A stretch of 64,000 nt of DNA from CALJFL01 sp036961205 (GTDB lineage Bacteria > Pseudomonadota > Gammaproteobacteria > Pseudomonadales > Halieaceae). The stretch covers positions 1 through 64,000 of the forward strand of contig JBALVI010000001.1 of the NCBI GenBank assembly GCA_036961205.1, given 5' to 3'. Made by a program: the position numbers and the translations under genes. Below, in pieces: positions 1 to 7,513 of this stretch. Below the pieces are notes generated by a model that was not told the DNA's origin, did no database searches, and was given only the letters and a program-made list of their open reading frames with translations. The first letter of the stretch is position 1, and each line of letters opens with the position of its first letter.

Positions 1-88
1 ACATCTGTCTTCATCTTCTTGTTAATCAACACCCCCGTCGCTGGGACTGGGGTAAACGGTGAGGGATGTCCCTCAACCGCGGAGGCGC

Positions 89-116
89 ATTATACCGATT
101 AACCATCACTGCGCAA
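89..116 (-). promoter_or_regulatory. Stable-RNA-type promoter, proximal
   Basis: On the minus strand a -35 box TTGCGC (111-116) is separated by 16 bases from a perfect -10 box TATAAT (89-94), followed by the discriminator GCGCCTCC. A GC-rich discriminator is typical of stringently controlled rRNA and tRNA promoters. An A/T-rich stretch upstream could act as an UP element. Transcription would run leftward off the window. Confidence 0.7.
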
Positions 117-211
117 CTAAAATCTTAGATTTAAATCGCTATTTTCAGTATGGAGATCGATCCACTTCAAATCGCTAAGCTATTGAAAGCTAGAACTTTT
201 TAAGGTGATCC

Positions 212-241
212 CGCGGGGCTTAAATACGCCATTACCCCGCG
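212..241 (-). other. Inverted repeat between the two leftward promoters
   Basis: CGCGGGG (212-218) and CCCCGCG (235-241) form a 7-bp stem with a 16-base loop, just after the start expected from the distal promoter. There is no T-tract directly after it on the minus strand, so it is not a standard terminator. It may be a leader hairpin. Confidence 0.35.
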
Positions 242-252
242 AAAGGAGGCGC

Positions 253-281
253 ACTATACGCAGCGCAAAATTGCAGTGCAA
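253..281 (-). promoter_or_regulatory. Stable-RNA-type promoter, distal
   Basis: On the minus strand TTGCAC (276-281) is followed after 17 bases by TATAGT (253-258) and then GCGCCTCC, the same discriminator as the proximal promoter about 165 bases downstream. Tandem promoters of this type are usual for rRNA operons. It lies only about 65 bases past the tyrS stop codon. Confidence 0.65.
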
Positions 282-345
282 GTGCTTTAGGAAAAAATTA
301 GATAAATGCCAAATTATTCCGCTTGGCCCTGCGCCTGGTCGGGCT

Positions 346-1641
346 TCAAACCAGCTCAAACAGGTGATATTTTTTCTTACCGAGACGAACAATATAGAAG
401 CGGCCATACAGCCCGAGCCCTGGATCAAAGCATGCATCCAGGTCCGCGTTCTGTTGCCAGCCAATGCCTGTACTGTTAATGGTCACTGCATTACGACCCA
501 GCGCATCTTTAACCTGCTTCCCCGAGCCAGCCATCCCGGCCTCAGTAAGCAGCTGGGTTAACGTTTCGGGGAGCTCATCGCACTTAACAGTACTGGCAGG
601 CATTCCGTCCAGTCGCAGTTGCTGTAAGTCCGCCTCCGACAGTTCCTCTATGGAACCCGAAAAAAGTGCCTGCGTAATCCTCTGGGCAGCAATGAACCCA
701 CTGTCGCCATGCACCAGCTTCGTTACCTCAGCCGCCAAAATGGTCTGGGCCTGAGGGCGACCCTCGCTGTCGCGATCTGCCTGCTCTATAGCGTCAATTG
801 CAGATAGCTCCAGAAAGGTAAAGTACCGCAGAAAGTCGTACACTTCTGAATCAGCAGTTCCTAACCAGAACTGATAGAAAGAGTATGGCGATGTCCGCTC
901 AGGGTCCAACCACACCGTTCCTGATTCGGTTTTGCCAAACTTGGTGCCATCTGACTTGGTGATCAGAGGCATAGTCAAACCAAATACCTGGGCGCCGTTC
1001 ATGCGCCGCGTCAAATCGATACCGCCGGTAATGTTGCCCCACTGATCGGAGCCCCCAATTTGCAGCGAGCAGTCGAAACGCTTATTGAGCTCGGCAAAAT
1101 CATAGGACTGCAGAATCATATAAGTGAACTCGGTAAAACTGATACCGGCGCCTTCTCTATCCAAGCGCTGCTTTACTGACTCCTTCTGGATCATGGCATT
1201 GACTGAGAAATGCTTACCGATGTCTCTCAGGAAGGGAAGAACACCCATGTCCTGGGTCCAATCAAGGTTATTGACTACCTCGGCGGCGGATTCACCACCA
1301 TCAAAATCGATAAATTGCGCAACCTGCTTCTCCAATTTTGCCACCCAACTGCCGACCACATCCGGAGTGTTCAGCTGCCGTTCCTGAGCCTTGAAACTGG
1401 GATCACCAATCAAACCGGTGGCTCCGCCAACCAGAGCCAGCGGTTTATGGCCCGCCAACTGGAATCGTCGCAACATCAGCAGCGGGACCAGAGACCCTAT
1501 ATGCAGGCTGTCGGCGGTCGGATCAAAGCCACAATAGAGCGTACGAGGGCCGCCATCCAGCCATTCGGGAAGCTTGTCCTCGCCGGCCATCTGAAAAATC
1601 AGACCCCGGCCCTGTAAATCCGCTAGCAGTGCACTACTCAT
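346..1641 (-). CDS. tyrS: Tyrosyl-tRNA synthetase
   Basis: This enzyme attaches tyrosine to tRNA-Tyr in the cytoplasm. The 431-residue protein has the class I signature HIGS at residues 47-50 and a KMSKS-like KFGKT at 234-238. The tyrosine-binding and dimer regions lie between them, and an S4-type RNA-binding domain fills roughly the last 65 residues. Length is normal for the long bacterial TyrS/TyrZ form. The start ATG has MepM transcribed divergently upstream, and the stop faces the presumed rRNA promoters. The arrangement tyrS-mepM-anmK matches Pseudomonas. Confidence 0.97.
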   Translation of the reverse strand: MSSALLADLQGRGLIFQMAGEDKLPEWLDGGPRTLYCGFDPTADSLHIGSLVPLLMLRRFQLAGHKPLALVGGATGLIGDPSFKAQERQLNTPDVVGSWVAKLEKQVAQFIDFDGGESAAEVVNNLDWTQDMGVLPFLRDIGKHFSVNAMIQKESVKQRLDREGAGISFTEFTYMILQSYDFAELNKRFDCSLQIGGSDQWGNITGGIDLTRRMNGAQVFGLTMPLITKSDGTKFGKTESGTVWLDPERTSPYSFYQFWLGTADSEVYDFLRYFTFLELSAIDAIEQADRDSEGRPQAQTILAAEVTKLVHGDSGFIAAQRITQALFSGSIEELSEADLQQLRLDGMPASTVKCDELPETLTQLLTEAGMAGSGKQVKDALGRNAVTINSTGIGWQQNADLDACFDPGLGLYGRFYIVRLGKKKYHLFELV

Positions 1642-1691
1642 GACTTGTCTCTACCGTATGGCGCGGCCCCGCGCCTGTAAAAAGGGCGACA

Positions 1692-1719
1692 ACGATACAA
1701 CACAGCACTTCAATTGCAA
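1692..1719 (-). promoter_or_regulatory. Candidate tyrS promoter with overlapping inverted repeat
   Basis: On the minus strand TTGCAA (1714-1719) and TATCGT (1692-1697) are 16 bases apart and about 50 bases upstream of tyrS. An inverted repeat GCACTT/AAGTGC (1705-1723, 7-base centre) overlaps the -35 box and could be an operator. On the plus strand TATACT (1758-1763) may serve mepM, but its -35 is poor. Confidence 0.4.
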
Positions 1720-1791
1720 GTGCAACATCCTTACTGTCGAAATGTGCTGGAATTTTATATACTTAGGCCAACAAACAGGATTATCAGGGAC

Positions 1792-3174
1792 ATGTCAGCA
1801 ATTAATAAGCCGCGGGGGGCCACCGCAGTTAGTGATCAGGATAGCGGCGTTCAGCGAAAACACTTGCTGGTCGTCGGTCTGCTGTCAGCCTGCGTCGCCC
1901 TAGCCACCATTATCACACCCTCCGGAAAGGTCGAGGCCAACAAGCCTGTGCCGCTCGCAGAGGACGCTGGCCTGGCTGAGACTGAGTCAGCAGTTGCACG
2001 TGTGCTCAGCGCGACCGCCGCGCCGGCTCCCGAGGTAGTGACAACACCCCCCGAACTGCAGTGGACCGAGTTAAAAGTTCGTTCCGGGGATAACCTGTCT
2101 TTGCTGTTCAAGCGGGCCGGGTTCAGCGACCGGGAGTTGCACCAAATCGTCAGCACTGCGGAAGACGGGAAAGCTCTCGCCAAAATTTATCCGCGCCAGA
2201 CCATTGGCTTTCAACTCAATGAAGGGGGTCAACTGGCGGCAGTTCGCCATCTTATTTCAGCACTTGAAAGCGTCACCTACGACAAAACCGATACAGGCTT
2301 TGAAAGCAAGCGCGTCGTGCTCGCTCCCGAGGTCCGCCAGGCCTGGACGACGGCTACTATCGAGTCTTCCTTATTTATGGCTGGCCAGGACGCTGGTTTA
2401 TCTAACAACCTGATCATGGAACTGGCCAACATCTTTGGCGGTGTTATCGACTTCATCCTCGATCCGCGTCAGGGCGATACTATTTACCTGGTCTACGAAG
2501 AGTTGTACCTGAACGGAGAAAAGCTGCGTGACGGTAATATTCTCGCCGCCGCGTTCATCAATCAGGGCGAAACGTTCAATGCCTACAACTACACTGACCG
2601 AAACGGCGACCCCGGTTTCTACAATGAAGACGGCGTAAGTATGCGCAAGGCATTCCTGATGGCGCCACTCGATTTCACCCGAGTCAGCTCAAATTTCAAT
2701 CTGCGTAGAAAGCACCCTATCTATAAAACCACCCGCCCCCATCGCGGCACTGATTATGCGGCCCCCACAGGCACGCCCGTGTTTGCCGCCGGCGATGGGC
2801 GCGTCATCAAAGCTGGCTACACCTCGGCCAACGGCAATTATGTCTTTGTTCAGCACGGCGAGCAGTACGTCACCAAGTACCTACATTTGCACAAGCGCAA
2901 GGTCAAACAGGGGCAGCGAGTGTCGCAAAGCCAGGTCATTGGCACCGTAGGTTCCACCGGCGCCGCCACCGGGCCACATTTACACTATGAATTCGTAGTC
3001 AACGGTGTGCACCGCAATCCGCGCACCATTCACAAACAACTGCCGAAAGCTAAAGCGCTGGCAACAGCGGAAATGCCTATGTTCAGGCAGGCGATAGTGA
3101 CAGCTTCGCAGCAGCTAGCCAGCTTACAGACTGGCTCTACGTTGGCGCTCAACGAATCTACCGGAACGCCCTGA
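1792..3174 (+). CDS. mepM: M23 family peptidoglycan endopeptidase, MepM-like
   Basis: This is probably a periplasmic zinc endopeptidase that cuts peptide cross-links during cell-wall growth. From the ATG at 1792 it has 460 residues: a short cytoplasmic start, one membrane anchor at about residues 19-37, and an OapA/LysM-like region near residues 90-150. A C-terminal M23 domain has zinc ligands in HRGTDY (about 317-322) and HLHYEF (about 396-401). A longer frame opens with TTG at 1714, but the ATG at 1792 precedes the membrane anchor more closely and is preferred. It lies next to anmK, consistent with a role in wall turnover. Confidence 0.88.
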   Translation: MSAINKPRGATAVSDQDSGVQRKHLLVVGLLSACVALATIITPSGKVEANKPVPLAEDAGLAETESAVARVLSATAAPAPEVVTTPPELQWTELKVRSGDNLSLLFKRAGFSDRELHQIVSTAEDGKALAKIYPRQTIGFQLNEGGQLAAVRHLISALESVTYDKTDTGFESKRVVLAPEVRQAWTTATIESSLFMAGQDAGLSNNLIMELANIFGGVIDFILDPRQGDTIYLVYEELYLNGEKLRDGNILAAAFINQGETFNAYNYTDRNGDPGFYNEDGVSMRKAFLMAPLDFTRVSSNFNLRRKHPIYKTTRPHRGTDYAAPTGTPVFAAGDGRVIKAGYTSANGNYVFVQHGEQYVTKYLHLHKRKVKQGQRVSQSQVIGTVGSTGAATGPHLHYEFVVNGVHRNPRTIHKQLPKAKALATAEMPMFRQAIVTASQQLASLQTGSTLALNESTGTP

Positions 3175-3180
3175 GCCCGC

Positions 3181-4302
3181 ATGAGTGACTCCCTCTACGT
3201 CGGGCTCATGTCCGGCACCAGCATTGACTCCATCGATGCTGCGCTGATCAATTGCCAGAACCAAGAAATAGCGTTGCTTGAGACCCATGAACACGCCATA
3301 CCTGCAACGGTGCAGCAACGCATCGTCGCACTGAGCCACAGCGGCAACAATGAAATTGAAGCAATGGGAGTTCTCGACCGGGAGTTGGGTGAACTGTTCG
3401 CAACAGCCACCCTGGCATTATTGAGCAAAGCCGGTTGCGCTGCTGATTCGATCACTGCAATTGGCAGTCACGGGCAGACCATTCGCCATAGACCGGCCAG
3501 TGCTGGGCACTCGCCAGAGCATGCGTTCACCTTACAAATTGGCGACCCGAATACTATTGCGGAGACCACCGGAATAACTACAGTGGCCGATTTCAGGCGC
3601 CGGGACATAGCCGCCGGCGGAGAAGGTGCACCTCTGGCTCCCGCTTTTCACGCTGCCGCTTTTGCCAAACCCGGCGTAAACCGCGCTATTGTGAACATAG
3701 GCGGCATTGCCAATGCGACCCTACTTGCCGGCAATGAACTGTGCGCGGGCTTCGACACCGGCCCCGGAAACACACTACTGGATCAGTGGATAGAACGCTT
3801 TAATGGCTCGAAGTACGACCAGGATGGCCGCTGGTCATCAGAAGGACAAGCCATCGATCCGCTATATAACGCACTAATGCAGGAAGAGTATTTTGCCCGG
3901 CTGGGCCCTCGCAGCACCGGCAAAGAGTTGTTCAATATGGCATGGCTGGAGCCGCATCTGGCGCAACTGAGCGAGCAGGACCCCAGGAACGTGCAGGCCA
4001 CTCTCGCCGAGGTAACAGCCCAGTCTATTGCCGGCGCCATCGCTGGCCATGATATGCGCGTTGATGAGGTTTATGTTTGCGGCGGTGGCGCCCGCAACAC
4101 CGATTTAATGCGAAGGCTGTTTCAAAAGGTTAGCCCAGCCATTCTGGACAGCACCGCCGCGCTGGGAATGGAACCTGAATGGGTTGAAGCCGCCGCGTTC
4201 GCATGGTTCGCCTATCGAACCCTGGAGGGTGCTGCCAGCAATGCCCCGGTTGTTACAGGTTCTGCAGGACCAAGAGTGTTGGGCGGGGTTTTTCGCGCCT
4301 GA
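3181..4302 (+). CDS. anmK: Anhydro-N-acetylmuramic acid kinase
   Basis: AnmK hydrolyses and phosphorylates 1,6-anhydro-MurNAc to MurNAc-6-phosphate in peptidoglycan recycling. The 373-residue protein has the family opening MSGTSIDSIDAALI, GSHGQTIRHRP, the FDTGPGN phosphate motif and the CGGGARN motif near the end. The length is standard. It starts 6 bases after the mepM stop and is very likely cotranscribed with it. It is convergent with the leftward DsrE-like gene, with only two bases between stops. Confidence 0.96.
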   Translation: MSDSLYVGLMSGTSIDSIDAALINCQNQEIALLETHEHAIPATVQQRIVALSHSGNNEIEAMGVLDRELGELFATATLALLSKAGCAADSITAIGSHGQTIRHRPASAGHSPEHAFTLQIGDPNTIAETTGITTVADFRRRDIAAGGEGAPLAPAFHAAAFAKPGVNRAIVNIGGIANATLLAGNELCAGFDTGPGNTLLDQWIERFNGSKYDQDGRWSSEGQAIDPLYNALMQEEYFARLGPRSTGKELFNMAWLEPHLAQLSEQDPRNVQATLAEVTAQSIAGAIAGHDMRVDEVYVCGGGARNTDLMRRLFQKVSPAILDSTAALGMEPEWVEAAAFAWFAYRTLEGAASNAPVVTGSAGPRVLGGVFRA

Positions 4303-4304
4303 GC

Positions 4305-4790
4305 TTAGAAGCTGATGTAGTTTTCCCGCTCCACAAGGCGCTTGGTCTCTGATGGGCCATAGGGCACCGTCTCGACGAAAAATTGCAGTTCCGCCGGATC
4401 TATCCCATCTCCCCCCATCCAGGTACGGCAAGCTTTAATCTCAACAACGCCAAGGGCCGATAGAGCGGCCGCTTTGTCTACGACCTCCTTATTTTGCAAA
4501 TAGTTCTTGCGCAGTAGCACCCGTACTTCGGGGCCGTGCAGAACAAAGGCAATTCGCGGCTCTCCGTCCAGCGGAATGGCGCCATCAACCATCAACTGTT
4601 CGGCTCGCATTAGAAACGCCTGCATTTCCTGCACGGTATGTAATTCGAATTCTGCCAGATAGTGCTGATCAGCAGCGGCATTTTCCTGCGCCCAAACCGG
4701 CGCCGCAAACAAGCTTGCGGCCAATAACCAAACGGCAGTGGCTCTAGAAATAAGCCCAGGCTTGGCTAAATTGAGAAAGATGAACCGCAT
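4305..4790 (-). CDS. Exported DsrE/DsrF-like protein
   Basis: This 161-residue protein begins with a signal peptide (hydrophobic stretch about residues 17-31, cleavage likely after APVWAQ). The mature part has the DsrE-like pattern: FVLHGPEV near the middle, a helix with NKEVVDKAAALSALG, and a conserved-looking cysteine in IKACRTW. DsrE-like folds often take part in sulfur transfer, but most exported members have no assigned reaction. The gene starts 25 bases inside the end of erpA, suggesting coupling with Fe-S delivery. The exact function is not known. Confidence 0.6.
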   Translation of the reverse strand: MRFIFLNLAKPGLISRATAVWLLAASLFAAPVWAQENAAADQHYLAEFELHTVQEMQAFLMRAEQLMVDGAIPLDGEPRIAFVLHGPEVRVLLRKNYLQNKEVVDKAAALSALGVVEIKACRTWMGGDGIDPAELQFFVETVPYGPSETKRLVERENYISF

Positions 4791-5119
4791 CCACAGGTCG
4801 TGGTAGCGTTGGGATTGGTGATAATAAAACGGGACCCTTCCAGGCCTTCTGTGTAATCGACTTCTGAGCCGGCAAGGTACTGAAAACTCATTGGGTCAAC
4901 AAGCACCGTCACCCCACCTTTCTCGATGGCAGTGTCGTCTTCAGCAGCAAGCTCATCAAAGGTAAAGCCGTACTGGAACCCCGAGCAGCCGCCGCCGGTG
5001 ATAAACACACGCAACTTCAACTCGTCATTTTCCTCTTCCTCGACCAGAGTGCGAACCTTGTTGACTGCTCGCTCTGAAAGATTAATAGCGGAGGGATTGA
5101 ATGTTTCTGCTACCGACAT
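4766..5119 (-). CDS. erpA: Iron-sulfur cluster insertion protein ErpA
   Basis: ErpA is an A-type carrier that passes Fe-S clusters to apoproteins, including those of isoprenoid synthesis. The 117-residue protein has the three conserved cysteines at 45, 109 and 111 (GGGCSGF and TTCGCGSSF), the hallmark of the IscA/ErpA family. The N-terminal extension of about 10 residues is normal. A strong promoter overlapped by an IscR-like site lies just upstream (5171-5203). The downstream exported DsrE-like gene overlaps its 3' end. Confidence 0.96.
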   Translation of the reverse strand: MSVAETFNPSAINLSERAVNKVRTLVEEEENDELKLRVFITGGGCSGFQYGFTFDELAAEDDTAIEKGGVTVLVDPMSFQYLAGSEVDYTEGLEGSRFIITNPNATTTCGCGSSFSI

Positions 5120-5170
5120 TGCTGCTTCTCTGGGGACATTCTGTGCCCCGCGTTGAATTTAGACCTAGGT

Positions 5171-5203
5171 ATTATGATAAACCCGAGTATTTTAGTCAAC
5201 TAA
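5171..5203 (-). promoter_or_regulatory. erpA promoter with candidate IscR type-1 site
   Basis: On the minus strand TTGACT (5194-5199) and CATAAT (5171-5176) are 17 bases apart. The 25 bases 5179-5203 match 22 of 25 positions of the published E. coli IscR type-1 consensus as I recall it (mismatches at 5180, 5187 and 5203), and they cover the -35 box. IscR represses erpA in E. coli, so the placement is sensible. The site overlaps the stop codon of the upstream bactofilin gene. Confidence 0.65.
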
Positions 5204-5611
5204 TGCCGGCTTCCCGCCAGCTGCGGTTTTTACCTTCTGTTTACCCTGAATTTTCTCAGGATCATCAACGTGCTTGAGGCTGCCGTTGACTTCCGCACCA
5301 ACCGCCATTTCAACCAGCGTGTAATAAACGTTACCGCTCACCCGCGCCTTAGGCGCGAGCTCCAGATGGCTGGCAGAATAGACATCGCCAACGACTTCAC
5401 CGTTGACAACCACCCTGGGGACGCGGATTTCACCCTCGACCCGGCCTCGCTCTATGACTCTCACGATGGCATCTTTTCCGGGTACGGCAATAATATTACC
5501 CTGCACCAGGCCTTCAACATCGAGACTCCCATTGAAGTGCAAGTCGCCTACGACCACAGTGTCGCGGGATATGATGGTGGTGTTACCGGAACTACTCTTA
5601 CTTCCCAACAT
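5192..5611 (-). CDS. Bactofilin (polymer-forming cytoskeletal protein)
   Basis: This 139-residue protein has the short-repeat pattern of the bactofilin beta-helix: DTVVVGDLHFNGSLDVEG, then VQGNI, RVEGEI, VVNGEVVGDV, ARVSGNVYYT and GAEVNGSL. A disordered lysine-rich tail follows. Bactofilins form filaments without nucleotide and scaffold cell-wall or shape enzymes. It has no membrane segment of its own. The start overlaps the end of the upstream DUF6776-like membrane gene by 14 bases, so the two are translationally linked and may work as membrane partner and filament. Linkage to mepM and anmK nearby fits a cell-wall role. Confidence 0.9.
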   Translation of the reverse strand: MLGSKSSSGNTTIISRDTVVVGDLHFNGSLDVEGLVQGNIIAVPGKDAIVRVIERGRVEGEIRVPRVVVNGEVVGDVYSASHLELAPKARVSGNVYYTLVEMAVGAEVNGSLKHVDDPEKIQGKQKVKTAAGGKPALVD

Positions 5612-6341
5612 TCGTAAACCTCTCCTGTACCTGCCAGGGATACTGCTCTTTAACTTCCGCTTTACGCGGTGTTTTTACGGTCGCAATCACGTTGACTGAA
5701 AGTGGTTCAAAGCCCGTAGGCAAGTTAATTACACCTTCAACGGCCTGAAAGTAGCGAAAGCCCAGGGGCACGACTTTGTTTTCGATATCTGCCGACAAGT
5801 CGGCCAGTGAATAGCTTACCTTCTCGCCATTCTCACGTCCGAATACCTCGACGTACAGCTCGCCTCGCAGGGTCTCATGCTTACGCGCTTCCTGTTGCGC
5901 CACCAACCTGAACTCGAAACGTCCCTCGCCCTCCAATGCCACTATCTGCGGAGCACGCAAACTGAGGCCCTGCGCTATTCCTTCAGGTGCCATTAGCTCG
6001 CGATAAAAACGCAGCCCCTCTTCCTGATCGAAGATTACTTCCTTCTGCCTGGCGATCTCTTCACGCAACATGCCAAGCGCCCCATGATCGATATCGCTGC
6101 GAGTTTGCAACTGTTCGAACTCGCTTTGCAATGCCGCCACCTCATCGAGGGTTTTTGGCGCCGTGCTGCTCAACTGCCGATAATGTTCTGGATCTACGCC
6201 CATACCACTGTAAGCCGCCAACTGGCCAAGATAAAATCCGACCGCCAGCATCACGGCCAAAATAATCGTGGCGACCGCAATCTGCAGGCGGCGGCGGGCT
6301 ACTCTGCGTGAACTATTGGAGCGGAGACGACGACTAGGCAC
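5598..6341 (-). CDS. DUF6776-like single-pass membrane protein
   Basis: The 247-residue protein has a very arginine-rich cytoplasmic start, one membrane segment at about residues 21-42, a predicted coiled coil at about 65-115 rich in Glu, Gln and Leu, and a periplasmic beta-rich C-terminal part (about 120-240). It resembles the DUF6776 family found beside bactofilins in gammaproteobacteria. It overlaps the downstream bactofilin gene by 14 bases. I infer that it anchors the filament to the inner membrane; no reaction can be assigned. Confidence 0.65.
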   Translation of the reverse strand: MPSRRLRSNSSRRVARRRLQIAVATIILAVMLAVGFYLGQLAAYSGMGVDPEHYRQLSSTAPKTLDEVAALQSEFEQLQTRSDIDHGALGMLREEIARQKEVIFDQEEGLRFYRELMAPEGIAQGLSLRAPQIVALEGEGRFEFRLVAQQEARKHETLRGELYVEVFGRENGEKVSYSLADLSADIENKVVPLGFRYFQAVEGVINLPTGFEPLSVNVIATVKTPRKAEVKEQYPWQVQERFTNVGK

Positions 6342-6350
6342 AACAATGTC

Positions 6351-7382
6351 TCAAGGCATTAGACCAATCTGGTTCAAACCCATAACCTCAGGCAGACCAA
6401 GCATGATGTTCATCGACTGGATAGCTTGGCCAGATGCGCCCTTCACCAGATTATCTTCAACAACGGTAACCACAACCGTATCCCGCTGTTGCGGCACAGT
6501 AACGGCGAGGCGGCAGGTATTGGTGCCTCGCACTGACCGCGTTTGGGGGTACACGCCCGCCGGTAATACATCCACAAATGGCTCCTGGGCATAAGCCTCC
6601 TCAAAGACTTTCTGCAGGTCGGCACCACCGCTTTTGAGACGTGCAAAGAGCGTTGCGTGTATTCCACGGCTCATCGGCACAAGATGTGGCACAAAGGTCA
6701 GACCTATCGCTTTACCGGCAATGTCAGTCAGCCCCTGTTCAATTTCTGGTAGATGTCGATGACCGGTAACGCCGTAAGCTTTGAAGCTGTCTCCGGCCTC
6801 GCTCACCAGATTATCTATTTTTGCCTGACGCCCCGCCCCACTAACTCCTGAAGCAGCGCTGGCAATCAGGGTGGCCGTATCGATCAAATCATTGCGCAGC
6901 AGCGGCATAAACCCCAGCTGTACCGAGGTTGGATAACAACCGGCACAGGCAACCAGGGTCGCACCTGCGATAGCTTCACGGTTGAATTCAGGCAGACCAT
7001 AGACCGCTTGAGATAGTAATTCGGGGCTCGCATGAGGCTCACCGTACCACTGCGACCAAAGGTCTGCATCTCGAATTCGATAATCGGCAGACAGATCAAT
7101 CACCCGAGTATCCCGTGCCAACAACTCGGGTACCAGGTTCATCGCGACGTTGTGTGGTGTCGCAAAAAACACCACATCGCACTCTGCCAGTCGCTCCACA
7201 GAGGGCTCGGAGAATTCCAGATCGTAATGACCTCGAAGGTTGGGAAATAGATCGTCGACGCGGCGGCCAGATTCAGCCCGTGAGGTGATAGACACCACCT
7301 CGGCCTCGGGGTGACTTGCCAACAGGCGCAGGAGCTCTACTCCGGTATAGCCCGTTCCGCCTACAATTCCAACCTTGATCAT
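6351..7382 (-). CDS. argC: N-acetyl-gamma-glutamyl-phosphate reductase
   Basis: ArgC reduces N-acetylglutamyl phosphate to the semialdehyde, using NADPH, in arginine synthesis. The 343-residue protein has the nucleotide-binding GGTGYTG at residues 8-14, the catalytic cysteine C149 in ACAGCYPTS, and the HRHLPEIEQ region with the partner histidine. It ends 9 bases before the DUF6776-like gene and could be cotranscribed with it. A GAGG ribosome site lies 7 bases before the ATG. Confidence 0.97.
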   Translation of the reverse strand: MIKVGIVGGTGYTGVELLRLLASHPEAEVVSITSRAESGRRVDDLFPNLRGHYDLEFSEPSVERLAECDVVFFATPHNVAMNLVPELLARDTRVIDLSADYRIRDADLWSQWYGEPHASPELLSQAVYGLPEFNREAIAGATLVACAGCYPTSVQLGFMPLLRNDLIDTATLIASAASGVSGAGRQAKIDNLVSEAGDSFKAYGVTGHRHLPEIEQGLTDIAGKAIGLTFVPHLVPMSRGIHATLFARLKSGGADLQKVFEEAYAQEPFVDVLPAGVYPQTRSVRGTNTCRLAVTVPQQRDTVVVTVVEDNLVKGASGQAIQSMNIMLGLPEVMGLNQIGLMP

Positions 7383-7513
7383 CTAACGCCTCATCACTCT
7401 TACCGACACAACTTTCGCTTCGACACACAATATCGCTGCGGCCAGCTAGTATAAAAGTAATGTTAAGTCAGATAACTGGTAATATTCGACTTTTGTAGCG
7501 AGGGATATTTCGG

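Larger units (their letters stand above)
1..345 (-). other. Leader and promoter region of a probable rRNA operon running off the left edge
   Basis: No coding region is visible here. Read on the minus strand it holds two promoters with the same GC-rich discriminator (GCGCCTCC), an A/T-rich stretch upstream of the second one (about 117-180), and a leader of at least 80 bases before the window ends. In Pseudomonas a 16S rRNA gene lies directly downstream of tyrS, so an rRNA operon just outside the window is the natural reading. No 16S sequence is present in the window, so this remains inference. Confidence 0.6.

Noticed and set aside
190..215. GGATCACCT on the minus strand near the left edge, like the 16S rRNA 3' end
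   Set aside because: The bases around it do not continue as 16S rRNA and it is between two promoters; chance similarity.
1714..1791. N-terminal extension of MepM from the TTG at 1714
   Set aside because: The ATG at 1792 lies close to the membrane anchor; the extension is not MepM-like and covers the promoter space.
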